Notes under the pieces: generated by a model | Seen by the model: the letters and a program-made list of their open reading frames with translations, nothing else | Databases searched by the model: none | What the model was told of the DNA's origin: nothing | NCBI RefSeq assembly: GCF_048060095.1 | Contig: NZ_JBLUOA010000001.1 | Span: forward strand, 806,001-870,000 | DNA: 64,000 bases | Origin: JBLUOA01 sp048060095 | GTDB lineage: Bacteria; Pseudomonadota; Alphaproteobacteria; Rhodobacterales; Rhodobacteraceae | Direction of reading: 5' to 3' | Shown here: piece after piece, positions 8,963 to 17,413 of the stretch | Layout: the number at the start of each line of letters is the position of its first letter | How positions within the stretch are numbered: position 1 is the stretch's first letter | Made by a program: the position numbers and the translations under genes

Positions 8963-10732
8963 CTACAGCGGCCAGAACACAAGGATCGCCGGGATGGATA
9001 CGGCGACGACAAGGATCTCCAAAGGCAGCCCAATCCGCCAGTAATCACCGAAGTGATACCCGCCGGGACCAAGGATCAGCGTGTTGTTCTTGTGGCCAAT
9101 GGGCGTCAGGAAGGCGGATGATGCGGCCACCGCGACCGCCATCAGGAATGGATCGGGATTAACCTCAAGGCTACGCGCCATCTGGATGCCGATCGGGGCG
9201 GCGACAATCGTGGTCGCCGTGTTGTTCAACACATCGGACAGCGTCATCGTCACGATCATCAAGATCGTCAGAATAGCCCACGCTGGCATCCCTTGGGTCA
9301 GATCAACCAGTGCGCCGGCGATTAGCTCAGTCCCGCCGGAGGTTTCCAGCGCTGCGCCAAGCGGGATCATTGACCCAAGCAGGACGACGACGGGCCATTC
9401 GATATGGGTATAGAGTTCCGAGATCGGCACGATCCGGGTCAGGACATAGGCGACCACGACGATCCCCAGCGCGATAGGCAGGTAGATCAAGCCAAAGCTG
9501 GCCGCGCCGACCGCCCCGGCGAACAAACCAATAGCGGTCCACGTCTTTGTGTTTTCCGTGACAGCAAGCCCCCGATCGGCGAGCGGCAAGCAACCCAGCC
9601 ACTCCACAACCTCATTCGCTGTATCTTTCGGCGCGAGCAGCAGCAGAATGTCGCCCGGCTTGATGACGGTCTTGCGCATCTGTTTGGTGATCCGGCGGCC
9701 TTGGCGCGATATGCCCATCAGAACGGTGCGCCTGCGCCATGCCAGACCGACAGATTGAACCGTTTTGCCCGCGACGCGGGAACCGACCGGCACCACGACT
9801 TCGACAAGGTTAAGGCCGTTGCCTTCGGCGTGCAGCAGCTCCTCCCGCCGCTCATCCGAAAAGGCGAGTGACAGGGCCGAGCGGAATTCGTCAAGCGCGT
9901 CCGGCGTCGCTTCAAGAACCAGCGCGTCGCCTTCTTTCAGTTCGACGTTTTTCGCGGTGCCATAGCGCCGCTCTCCGTCGCGGATCAGGCCGAGGATGGC
10001 GACATCGCTTTTATCGGCGGTTTCGTAAAGCTCTCCGACCCGTTTACCGATGTGCTTTGAGTCCGTAGGAATCGTCAGCTCGGCGATGTATTGCTGCACT
10101 TCGGACACGGAGGTCGGGTCTTCGCGCTGCGGGATCAGCCGCCAGCCGATCAGTGCAACGAAAATTAGACCCGCAATCGCCGTGATACCGCCAACCGGGG
10201 CAAAGTCGAACATCTTGAACGGTTCGCCCAGCGTGTCATTTCGGATCGATGCGATGATGATGTTCGGTGGCGTCCCGATCAGCGTCGCCATCCCGCCGAG
10301 GATCGTTGCGAAAGACAGCGGCATCAGGCTAAGCCCCGGCGCACGGCCCGCCTTGCGCGCGGTCTGGATATCAACTGGCATCAAAAGGGCAAGCGCGGCG
10401 ACGTTGTTCATAAACGCCGACAAAACGCCGCCAATCCCGCCCATCAGCGTGATGTGGCCGCCCAAGCGACGCGAACTGTCAACAAGCGTGCGGGTGATCA
10501 AATAGACCGCCCCCGACCGCACCAGCCCGGCCGAAACGACCAGCACCAGCGCGACGATCAGGGTCGCCGGATGCCCAAAGCCGGAAAACGCGTCTTTTGA
10601 TGGGACAACGCCCAGCACGACACCCGCCATAAGGGCAGAAAACGCCACCAGATCATAGCGAAACCGCCCCCAAAGAAGCAGGCCAAACACTGCGCCAAAC
10701 AGCACGAACAGGATGATTTGATCGGTCGTCAT
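8963..10732 (-). CDS. SLC13-type permease with TrkA-C domains (second copy)
   Basis: The 589-residue protein has the same architecture as the permease at 6844-8625: N-terminal helices with AFMNNVAALALLMPV and TLIGTPPNIIIAS, two TrkA-C-like cytosolic domains (about 205-375), and a second helix block with SDVLNNTATTIVAAPIG and LTPIGHKNNTLILGPGGY. The two are clearly homologous but not recent duplicates, since many positions differ. The ATG at 10732 has a good ribosome site (CGGAGG). It lies 33 bases downstream of a LysE-family gene on the same strand. Substrate unknown, probably an inorganic or carboxylate anion. Confidence 0.88.
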   Translation of the reverse strand: MTTDQIILFVLFGAVFGLLLWGRFRYDLVAFSALMAGVVLGVVPSKDAFSGFGHPATLIVALVLVVSAGLVRSGAVYLITRTLVDSSRRLGGHITLMGGIGGVLSAFMNNVAALALLMPVDIQTARKAGRAPGLSLMPLSFATILGGMATLIGTPPNIIIASIRNDTLGEPFKMFDFAPVGGITAIAGLIFVALIGWRLIPQREDPTSVSEVQQYIAELTIPTDSKHIGKRVGELYETADKSDVAILGLIRDGERRYGTAKNVELKEGDALVLEATPDALDEFRSALSLAFSDERREELLHAEGNGLNLVEVVVPVGSRVAGKTVQSVGLAWRRRTVLMGISRQGRRITKQMRKTVIKPGDILLLLAPKDTANEVVEWLGCLPLADRGLAVTENTKTWTAIGLFAGAVGAASFGLIYLPIALGIVVVAYVLTRIVPISELYTHIEWPVVVLLGSMIPLGAALETSGGTELIAGALVDLTQGMPAWAILTILMIVTMTLSDVLNNTATTIVAAPIGIQMARSLEVNPDPFLMAVAVAASSAFLTPIGHKNNTLILGPGGYHFGDYWRIGLPLEILVVAVSIPAILVFWPL

Positions 10733-10765
10733 AACCTCCGTGTGTAACGCCCCTGATCGGCGGCG

Positions 10766-11359
10766 TCACGGAAAGATCACGGGCTTTAGCGATGCAACCA
10801 GTAGGATCGCCATCGTCCAGTTGAAAACCCTCAACCGCATCGGGTTCGTCAGCAACCGTCGCATTTGCTGGCCGATCAGCGTCCATGAACTTGTCGATGT
10901 GATGCTTGTCATTGCGAAAACCAGCGCGACCAGCAGGATCGCCGGAACGGTCTTGGCAGGCGCGTAGGCGGCGATGGAGGTCAGCGCCATCGCCCATGCC
11001 TTTGGATTGACCCATTGAAACAGCGCGGCTTGAAGGAACGTCATCGGGTGGCCAGGGGCTTTGGTTGCGTCAGGCGGGGCCGCATTGGCGATTTTCCACG
11101 CGAGCCAGCCGAGGTAAAGCACGCTCACCGTTTTCAGGATCGTGTAGCTGACCGGGTAGGCGTCAAAGACCTGCACAAGCCCAACTCCGACCAGAAGAAC
11201 CATGACGGAAAAGCCGATGCCAACGCCAAGCATATGCGGAACGCTCCGCCGAAACCCGAAATTCGCCCCCGATGCCATCAACATCAGGTTGTTCGGCCCC
11301 GGCGTCATAGACGAGACAAAGGCAAAGGCGACCAACGCGATGAGGAGTTCATATGTCAT
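10766..11359 (-). CDS. LysE/RhtB-family amino-acid exporter
   Basis: The 197-residue inner-membrane protein has the LysE-family start MTYELLIALVAFAFVSSMTPGPNNLMLMASG, then about six helices, and the conserved FQWVNPKAWAMAL in the middle. Family members export amino acids or derivatives such as homoserine and lysine. The ATG at 11359 is chosen because upstream in-frame codons run into the divergent regulator gene. It is transcribed divergently from an Lrp/AsnC regulator, the usual arrangement for Lrp-controlled exporters, so it is probably the regulator's target. Confidence 0.88.
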   Translation of the reverse strand: MTYELLIALVAFAFVSSMTPGPNNLMLMASGANFGFRRSVPHMLGVGIGFSVMVLLVGVGLVQVFDAYPVSYTILKTVSVLYLGWLAWKIANAAPPDATKAPGHPMTFLQAALFQWVNPKAWAMALTSIAAYAPAKTVPAILLVALVFAMTSITSTSSWTLIGQQMRRLLTNPMRLRVFNWTMAILLVASLKPVIFP

Positions 11360-11361
11360 GT

Positions 11362-11428
11362 CGCAATTATTGCGCATAACTTGCGCCATGAAATTGCAAA
11401 GACTCGCAAATTGCGCTAAATTGCGCAA
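11362..11428. promoter_or_regulatory. Probable Lrp-type operator region between exporter and regulator
   Basis: The 72-base divergent spacer is AT-richer than its surroundings and full of related elements: a palindrome CGCAATTATTGCG (11362-11374), and two direct copies of AAATTGCGC at 11408-11416 and 11418-11426, spaced by one helical turn, the second forming the palindrome TTGCGCAA. The right-hand elements end only 4-6 bases before the regulator ATG, which has no clear ribosome site. Repeated sites at helical spacing fit an Lrp-type octamer; binding is inferred. Confidence 0.5.
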
Positions 11429-11431
11429 CGG

Positions 11432-11884
11432 ATGGGCAAGATAGACGAAATCAACGAAACGATATTGCAAGAGCTTCGCCGTGACGGCCGGATCAGTAAC
11501 ATAGATCTCGCCGAACGTGCGGGCCTGTCGCCCTCGGCCTGCCTGCGCCGGGTGCAAGAGATGGAGCGGTCGGGCATTATTAAGGGTTATCGCGCGGTTC
11601 TGGACGGCGCGGCGCTTGGCGCGGGCTTCATCGCTTACGTGACGGTCGGCCTCGCCGATCACAGCAAGGCCGCGCAGGAACGGTTTGAACGCGATGTCCG
11701 CCTGTTTCCCGAGGTGAGGGAGTGTCACAATATCACCGGCACAGTCGAATATCTGCTGCGGGTCGAGGCGCGCGATCTGTCCGATTACAAACTGTTCCAC
11801 ACTGACAAGCTTGGCATGGTGCCGCAGGTCCGCCAGATCACCACGCATGTCGTCATGGGATCCCCCAAGGATGAGCGCGCCTGA
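11432..11884 (+). CDS. Lrp/AsnC-family transcriptional regulator
   Basis: The 150-residue protein has the N-terminal AsnC helix-turn-helix (INETILQELRRDGRISNIDL then LSPSACLRRVQEMERSGII) and a C-terminal RAM/ligand domain (from about 65, with YVTVGLADHSK and a VRECHNITGTVEYLLRV segment). Such proteins sense amino acids and usually control a divergent exporter. The neighbour here is a LysE exporter, and the shared spacer carries repeated palindromes, so autoregulation and control of export are likely. A GC hairpin (GCGGG/CCCGC, 11886-11901) follows the stop. Confidence 0.9.
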   Translation: MGKIDEINETILQELRRDGRISNIDLAERAGLSPSACLRRVQEMERSGIIKGYRAVLDGAALGAGFIAYVTVGLADHSKAAQERFERDVRLFPEVRECHNITGTVEYLLRVEARDLSDYKLFHTDKLGMVPQVRQITTHVVMGSPKDERA

Positions 11885-11955
11885 CGCGGGTTGCAGCCCG
11901 CCCCGCGCCTGCCGTATAGAGGCGCAACACGAATTTTCGGGGTAAGGAGAGGGTC

Positions 11956-12696
11956 ATGGCCGGCCATTCCAAATGGGCAAACATTCAGCACCGTAAAGGG
12001 CGGCAGGACGCCGCGCGCTCCAAGCTGTTTTCAAAGCTCTCGAAAGAGATCACGGTCGCCGCAAAAATGGGCGACCCAGATCCCGAGAAAAACCCGCGTC
12101 TGCGCCTTGCCGTGAAAGAGGCGAAATCGAACTCTGTTCCGAAGGACGTGATCGACCGCGCCATAAAAAAGGCTGTCGGTGGCGATGCTGAGACTTACGA
12201 CGAAATTCGCTATGAAGGCTACGGCCCGAACGGTGTCGCCGTGATCGTCGAGGCGATGACCGACAACCGGAACCGCACAGCGTCGACGGTGCGCTCCACC
12301 TTCAGCAAGAACGGTGGTAACCTTGGCGAAACCGGCTCTGTCTCTTTCATGTTCGAACGCAAGGGCGAAGTGACCTATCCGGCTGACGTTGGCGATGCCG
12401 ACACCGTAATGATGGCCGCGATTGAGGCTGGTGCTGAGGATGTCGAAAGCTCCGACGACGGGCACATCATCTGGTGTGCAGATACCGACCTTAACGACGT
12501 CTCCAACGCGCTTGAGGCTGAGCTTGGAGAGTCAGACTCCACCAAGCTGATCTGGAAACCCGTCACCACGACTGAGATGGACCTTGAGGGCATGGAAAAG
12601 CTGATGAAGCTGATCGACGCGCTTGAAGATGACGACGACGTGCAACGTGTCACCGCCAACTTCGAAGCGTCGGACGAGGTTCTCGACCAGCTTTGA
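11956..12696 (+). CDS. yebC: YebC/PmpR-family regulatory protein
   Basis: The 246-residue product begins MAGHSKWANIQHRKGRQDA, the invariant start of the YebC family, and contains GYGPNGVAVIVEAMTDN and the TVRSTFSKNGGNLGETGSV segment. The family (also TACO1) was described as transcriptional regulators and more recently linked to translation through polyproline stretches. A GGTAAGGAGAGG ribosome site precedes the ATG. Length is normal. Confidence 0.95.
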   Translation: MAGHSKWANIQHRKGRQDAARSKLFSKLSKEITVAAKMGDPDPEKNPRLRLAVKEAKSNSVPKDVIDRAIKKAVGGDAETYDEIRYEGYGPNGVAVIVEAMTDNRNRTASTVRSTFSKNGGNLGETGSVSFMFERKGEVTYPADVGDADTVMMAAIEAGAEDVESSDDGHIIWCADTDLNDVSNALEAELGESDSTKLIWKPVTTTEMDLEGMEKLMKLIDALEDDDDVQRVTANFEASDEVLDQL

Positions 12697-12781
12697 CGGG
12701 GCAATCCACCCGCAAGATATCACCGCTTGAAGCGACGCCACATTTGCCGGACAGTGGCCGTTCTGGCAGGGAGGCATTAGC

Positions 12782-13378
12782 ATGGACGCAGTGATCGCGG
12801 GGTTTGCGCTCGGCTTCTCGCTGATTTTGGCAATCGGGGCGCAAAACGCGTTCGTTCTGCGGCAAGGTATCCGGCAGGAACACGTCTTTGCCGTGAGCCT
12901 CACCTGCGCACTGTCCGATGCGGTGCTGATCGCGGCCGGGGTCGCCGGTTTTGGCTGGATCGTCGAACAAGTTCCTTGGCTTGCCCCCGCGATGCGCTAT
13001 GGCGGTGCGGCTTTCCTGATCCTCTACGGCCTGCGCAGCGCCTGGTCCGCATGGCGCGGCGGAGAAGCGCTGGAGGCCGCGGATACCGGTGCGCGATCCC
13101 TGCGCCGCGCGCTTCTGACCTGCCTTGCCCTTACATGGCTGAACCCGCATGTGTATCTTGATACGGTCGTGCTGCTCGGGTCGGTTTCGACAAAATACAA
13201 CGCGCCCCTCCAATTCGGGGCAGGGGCGGTTGTCGCGTCTTTCGTATTTTTCTTCGGGCTTGGCTACGGCGCGCGCCTGCTGGCACCGTTTTTTGCCCGT
13301 CCGTTCGCGTGGCGCGTGCTCGACCTTGTCGTCGCGCTGACGATGTGGGCGATTGCTGCGGGGCTGCTGCTGGAATAA
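12782..13378 (+). CDS. LysE/ArgO-type amino-acid exporter
   Basis: The 198-residue protein shows the LysE/ArgO signature FSLILAIGAQNAFVLRQGIR near the N terminus, about six membrane helices, and LTWLNPHVYLDTVVLLG in the middle. ArgO-type proteins export arginine and lysine. It is a different branch from the RhtB-like exporter at 10766-11359. A GGGAGG ribosome site precedes the ATG. No dedicated regulator gene is adjacent. Confidence 0.9.
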   Translation: MDAVIAGFALGFSLILAIGAQNAFVLRQGIRQEHVFAVSLTCALSDAVLIAAGVAGFGWIVEQVPWLAPAMRYGGAAFLILYGLRSAWSAWRGGEALEAADTGARSLRRALLTCLALTWLNPHVYLDTVVLLGSVSTKYNAPLQFGAGAVVASFVFFFGLGYGARLLAPFFARPFAWRVLDLVVALTMWAIAAGLLLE

Positions 13379-13428
13379 TCGCCAAAATCGGCTTGCCAAT
13401 CCGGGGCTGCTCCTGTCCTCTCCGCCTT

Positions 13429-14346
13429 ATGGCTGAAACGGGAAAAGATGCGCGAGGGCGCGGCCCCCTGTGGGGGGCGTTCTGGATGATCGTGACGGGT
13501 CTTTGCTTTGTCGCCGTCACGGCCATCGTCAAGCACCTTGGCGGCGATGTTCCCGCCGCCCAAGCCGCCTTTCTACGCTATGTCATCGGCCTCGTCTTCG
13601 TCTTGCCGATGATCGGGCCGATGCTGCGGGCGCGGCTTGGTGGCAGGGACATCGCGCTGTTTTCACTTCGCGGTGCAATGCAGACCTTTGGCGTGATGCT
13701 GTGGTTCTACGCAATGACCAAGATTTCAATCGCCGAGGTGACAGCCATGAATTATATGTCGCCCGTCTATGTCACCATCGGCGCGGCACTCGTGCTGGGC
13801 GAAACCTTCGCCGCCCGCCGGATGCTTGCGGTCGTCGCCGCCTTGATCGGCGCGCTGCTGATCCTGCGCCCCGGTGTGCGGGAGCTGTCTTCTGGTCACG
13901 TCGCGATGCTGTTCACGCCGATGTTCTTCGCCGTAGGCTACCTGATCGCAAAACGCATGGCGGACACTGTCAGCCCGGCAGTTGTGGTCGGAATGCTCTC
14001 CGTCACCGTAACAATCGGCCTCGCCCCATTCGCGTGGGCCGTCTGGGTGCCCGTCAGTTGGGTGTCGCTCGGCTGGCTGACGCTGGTCGCGTTCTTCGCG
14101 ACGGCGGGTCACTACACCATGACATTGGCGTTTCGCGCCGCGCCCGTTTCCGTGACGCAACCGGCGACATTCCTACAGCTCGTCTGGGCGTCGCTGCTCG
14201 GCGCGGCAATCTTTGCGGAGCCTTTGGACACCTGGGTCATGCTGGGCGGCGGCATCATCATCGCCGCGATCAGCTTCATCAGCTGGCGCGAGGCGACGCT
14301 GAAACGCCGCTCCATCACACCGCCGCACACCGCCACAAAAGTCTAA
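13429..14346 (+). CDS. DMT-family (EamA) transporter
   Basis: The 305-residue product has ten predicted membrane helices in two EamA repeats: GAFWMIVTGLCFVAVTAIVKH, then LRYVIGLVFVLPMIGPML, a conserved AEVTAMNYMSPVYVTIGAALVLGE pattern and the second repeat from about residue 155. It belongs to the RhaT/YdcZ-like permeases common in roseobacters; the substrate is unknown. The ATG at 13429 starts a hydrophilic stretch before the first helix. A copy of the 33-bp repeat starts 12 bases after the stop. Confidence 0.85.
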   Translation: MAETGKDARGRGPLWGAFWMIVTGLCFVAVTAIVKHLGGDVPAAQAAFLRYVIGLVFVLPMIGPMLRARLGGRDIALFSLRGAMQTFGVMLWFYAMTKISIAEVTAMNYMSPVYVTIGAALVLGETFAARRMLAVVAALIGALLILRPGVRELSSGHVAMLFTPMFFAVGYLIAKRMADTVSPAVVVGMLSVTVTIGLAPFAWAVWVPVSWVSLGWLTLVAFFATAGHYTMTLAFRAAPVSVTQPATFLQLVWASLLGAAIFAEPLDTWVMLGGGIIIAAISFISWREATLKRRSITPPHTATKV

Positions 14347-14357
14347 GCTCCAGCCGC

Positions 14358-14390
14358 TTCATCTTGCCAAAAATACTCTCGCCGAAGGCA
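14358..14390 (+). repeat. 33-bp intergenic repeat, copy 2
   Basis: Identical over all 33 bases to copy 3 at 20524-20556. It begins TTCATCTTGCCAAAAATACT and ends GAAGGCA. It lies 12 bases after the DMT gene stop, in the same direction, and 8 bases before the end of the convergent choV. Confidence 0.88.
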
Positions 14391-14398
14391 TCTGCCCT

Positions 14399-15424
14399 CT
14401 AACTGCGCGGGTCGAGCAGTTTGGCGAGCACCCGATCCTTGGTCACCTGACCGATGATCTTTCCATCCTCGATGATGCCGACAGGCTGGCCCGTGTCGCC
14501 AACCTTCTCCATCACCTCACGAATGTCGGTGTCCGGGGCCACGGTTATCTTCGGCGTTCCTGTCGCGGGCTCTGACACATCCCGCGCGCAGAGCACACCA
14601 AGCGGATTCATGTTCGCGACAAAGTCGGCAACATATTCATTGGCAGGGTCAGAGAAGATATCCTGTGGCGTACCGCACTGAACGATCCGCCCGCCTTCCA
14701 TGATCGCGATGCGGTCGCCGATTTTGAATGCTTCGTCCAAGTCGTGGCTGACAAAGATAATGGTGCGCTTCAAATCGCGTTGAAGGTCCAAAAGCTCATC
14801 CTGCAACCGCGTGCGGATCAGCGGGTCGAGCGCCGAAAACGGCTCATCCATCAATAGGATCGGCGCGTCCGTCGCAAAGGCACGGGCGAGGCCCACGCGC
14901 TGCTGCATCCCGCCGGAAAGTTCGCCAACTTTCCGCTCGGCCCATTCAGATAGGCCCACCAGCGACAGTTGCTTGTCGACCTGCTTTGTGCGCTCGGCTT
15001 TCGCCATCCCGCTCAGCTCCAGCCCCAGACCTACATTCTCGCGCACACTCCGCCACGGCAGAAGGCCGAACTGCTGAAATACCATCGCGACCCGGCTTTG
15101 CCGGATACGGCGCAGCGTTCCGGCGTCGGCATTCGTGACATCGACCATCTGATCGCCGTTGTTCACATGAACCGCCCCCCGCGCGACCGGATTCAACCCG
15201 TTGACGGCTCGCAGCAACGTGGATTTGCCCGATCCCGACAACCCCATCAGAACCAGAATTTCGCCCTCCGCCACGGTCAGCGAACAGTCATGCACCCCCA
15301 GAACTTGCCCAGTCTGTTCCTGAATCTCGCCCCGCTGCCCGCCGGCATCCATCAGCGGCAGAGCAGATTGCGGCTTGTCCCCAAAAACGATTGAGACTTT
15401 GTCGAATTCTACGGCTGTGCTCAT
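14399..15424 (-). CDS. choV: Choline ABC transporter ATP-binding protein
   Basis: The 341-residue ATPase powers choline uptake through the ChoXWV importer. It has Walker A GLSGSGKST, the LSGGMQQRVGLARA signature, Walker B ILLMDEPFSALDP and the switch histidine in FVSHDLDEA. A C-terminal CBS-like segment (about 275-335) follows, as in the ProV/OpuA group, where it can sense osmotic state. The long N-terminal insert before Walker A is typical of ChoV. It overlaps choW by 4 bases. Confidence 0.93.
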   Translation of the reverse strand: MSTAVEFDKVSIVFGDKPQSALPLMDAGGQRGEIQEQTGQVLGVHDCSLTVAEGEILVLMGLSGSGKSTLLRAVNGLNPVARGAVHVNNGDQMVDVTNADAGTLRRIRQSRVAMVFQQFGLLPWRSVRENVGLGLELSGMAKAERTKQVDKQLSLVGLSEWAERKVGELSGGMQQRVGLARAFATDAPILLMDEPFSALDPLIRTRLQDELLDLQRDLKRTIIFVSHDLDEAFKIGDRIAIMEGGRIVQCGTPQDIFSDPANEYVADFVANMNPLGVLCARDVSEPATGTPKITVAPDTDIREVMEKVGDTGQPVGIIEDGKIIGQVTKDRVLAKLLDPRS

Positions 15425-16257
15425 GATTTCCGCTCCACCCGCAGCATCCGGTCGAGCATGATGGCCACGACGACGATGATGAATCCAGATTCAAACCCAA
15501 GCGCCGGATTGACCTGATTAAGCGCACGCACCACCGGCACGCCAAGCCCATCGGCCCCGACCAACCCGGCGATCACGACCATCGACAGTGACAGCATGAT
15601 TGTCTGGTTCAGCCCGGTCATGATCTGCGGCAAAGCGTAAGGTAGTTCGACCTTCCAAAGCGTCTGCCGCGGCGTGGCCCCAAACGCCCGTGACGCTTCA
15701 AGCAGCGGGGTCGGGGTAGAACTCACCCCAAGATGGGTCAGGCGGATCGGTGCGGGCAGCACGAAGATCACTGTCGCGACCAGCCCCGGCACCATGCCGA
15801 TGCCGAAGAAAACGATCATCGGGATAAGGTAAACGAAGGTCGGCAGGGTCTGCATAAGGTCCAGAACCGGCCTCATCCCCTTGTAAAGATTAGGTCGGTG
15901 CGCCGCAGCAATTCCGATTGGCACCCCAAGCGCCATACAGAAAATACAGGCAAACAGAACAAGCGTCAGGCTCTCCAACGTTTCTTCCCAATACCCTTGG
16001 TTCAGGATGAACAGAAAACCGACAAGGACCAGCAGGCATGGTTTCCAACTGCGCTGAAGCGCCCATGTCAAAGCGACAAACAGCGCGATGACCACCAACG
16101 GATTGGGATACTGCAGCACCGCAAGCACCGTATCGATCATCGCGTCGAGCCCGTCCTCGATCCCCTCGAAAATCACCCGCCCATTGTCGCGCAACCACTC
16201 GAACACGTCCTTCGCAACGCGTCCTACGGGTATCTTGTTTTCAGTCAGCCAATCCAA
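15421..16257 (-). CDS. choW: Choline ABC transporter permease (TTG start)
   Basis: The 278-residue inner-membrane permease carries the BPD_transp_1 fold: LALGVPIGIAAAHRP-type entry, DLMQTLPTFVYLIPMIVFFGIG, and the EAA loop EASRAFGATPRQTLWKVELP. ChoW proteins start with DWLTENKIP; here that motif follows directly on a TTG at 16257, which has AAGG about ten bases upstream and leaves a 13-base gap to the previous gene. An ATG at 16347 would add 30 unconserved residues and overlap that gene by 77 bases, so TTG is preferred. Confidence 0.88.
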   Translation of the reverse strand: MDWLTENKIPVGRVAKDVFEWLRDNGRVIFEGIEDGLDAMIDTVLAVLQYPNPLVVIALFVALTWALQRSWKPCLLVLVGFLFILNQGYWEETLESLTLVLFACIFCMALGVPIGIAAAHRPNLYKGMRPVLDLMQTLPTFVYLIPMIVFFGIGMVPGLVATVIFVLPAPIRLTHLGVSSTPTPLLEASRAFGATPRQTLWKVELPYALPQIMTGLNQTIMLSLSMVVIAGLVGADGLGVPVVRALNQVNPALGFESGFIIVVVAIMLDRMLRVERKS

Positions 16258-16270
16258 GTTGCCTAGCCTT

Positions 16271-17335
16271 TCAGTCCGATTTTTTGAGTGGAGTCTTGCG
16301 GGTGAGTAGGGACACTTCCGAACGGAAGCTTCTGTCCGGGGTTTCATCGCCGTGAACCAGACTGTCGCGCGCCGTCATTTCAAACGCGTCAAAGCCGTCA
16401 ATCACACCGTCCGTCGTGACCTTTTCGAATGTTCCCGCTTCGCCTGCCTTGGTGGCGAGGGCTTTGCCGTAACGGCTGTTCCGCATCAGCACGTGTTTTT
16501 CGGTTAACGGCTGAACAAGGCGGACGTAGTTGGCCACGACCGACGGTTCCATTTCCTGAAAGGAGATGAAGTTGGCGAACACATCGACAGTGCCAGTCAC
16601 CTTCGGCAACTGCCAAGGGCAGAGGATCACAGCGCGGTAAGTCTTCCGCAACTCCTCCAGATCAAGTGTCTCCATCGTGCGGCTTTGCGCGTAGTCGAGC
16701 ACGTTTTCCGCACCAAACACCTGTTGAAGATACCAAGTCGACACGGCGGCAACCGGGGGAATATCCACATTCACATAGAACGCATCCGACCGACCTTTGA
16801 GGACGATCTCACCCAAGCTGCCGTAGCCGCCACCGATTTCTAGCCAACTCTTGATCCCATTCGTATCGACGTTGCGCTCCATCAGCGTCATGGCGCGTAG
16901 GTAGCTGAGCATGGATTTGCTGTAACTGTTCGATCCAAACTCAAACCGCTCGCCGCCGCCAACGTCGCTTTCACTGACGTCTTGCAGACCCAGGGCGCTG
17001 CCGGTCGTCGTTGCGCTGAACAGGCGGTAGTCGGTGCGCCCGCGCTCCAGCCCGGTGACCGCCTTGCTGTACGATTTGCGTTTTCGGTCGGACAAGCGGT
17101 TGAGAAAGCCGTCGATCTGTTTTTTCCAACGGCGGTAGAACTTGTCGCCGTAGTTCGGGACGAAATATCCGAGCGAAGAGTTGAGTGTGCGAAACTTCTC
17201 GAACCCATGCTCTCGCAGCTCGTCGACCAGAACGGCGACCCCGCCTTCCCAGAAATTTGTCGGACGAAACTCAACAGGTGCAGAGTCCATGTCCGACAAC
17301 ATGACTTCCATTAGCGTTTGTCCGTCATCCGCCAT
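16271..17335 (-). CDS. Putative sugar O-methyltransferase inside the cho operon
   Basis: The 354-residue protein has a helical N-terminal half and a C-terminal Rossmann methyltransferase core with the SAM-binding motif WLEIGGGYGSLGEIVL (about 165-180). The motif and overall length match the putative sugar O-methyltransferase family TIGR04371 as I recall it. There is no membrane segment, so it acts in the cytoplasm. It sits between choX and choW on the same strand, 78 bases after choX and 13 before choW, where most choXWV operons have nothing. Its role there is unknown; methyl transfer to a polysaccharide building block is the family expectation. Confidence 0.7.
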   Translation of the reverse strand: MADDGQTLMEVMLSDMDSAPVEFRPTNFWEGGVAVLVDELREHGFEKFRTLNSSLGYFVPNYGDKFYRRWKKQIDGFLNRLSDRKRKSYSKAVTGLERGRTDYRLFSATTTGSALGLQDVSESDVGGGERFEFGSNSYSKSMLSYLRAMTLMERNVDTNGIKSWLEIGGGYGSLGEIVLKGRSDAFYVNVDIPPVAAVSTWYLQQVFGAENVLDYAQSRTMETLDLEELRKTYRAVILCPWQLPKVTGTVDVFANFISFQEMEPSVVANYVRLVQPLTEKHVLMRNSRYGKALATKAGEAGTFEKVTTDGVIDGFDAFEMTARDSLVHGDETPDRSFRSEVSLLTRKTPLKKSD

Positions 17336-17373
17336 TTGGGCCTGCCGATCAGTGCTGTTTTATATGGAAAATG

Positions 17374-17402
17374 AAACCCGCGCCGGATCGCGGCACGGGT
17401 TT
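17374..17402 (-). terminator. Hairpin after choX
   Basis: A long stem of AAACCCG with CGGGTTT (7 bp), one mismatch, then GCCG with CGGC and a 5-base loop. On the minus strand it is followed by CATTTT. It lies 12 bases after the choX stop and 39 bases before the methyltransferase start. It can end most choX transcripts or protect their 3' end, leaving less downstream message. Confidence 0.65.
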
Positions 17403-17413
17403 TGCGTCAGTCG

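Noticed and set aside
15421..16347. choW starting at the ATG at 16347
   Set aside because: It would add about 30 residues not found in ChoW proteins and overlap the methyltransferase gene by 77 bases; the TTG at 16257 gives the conserved start.
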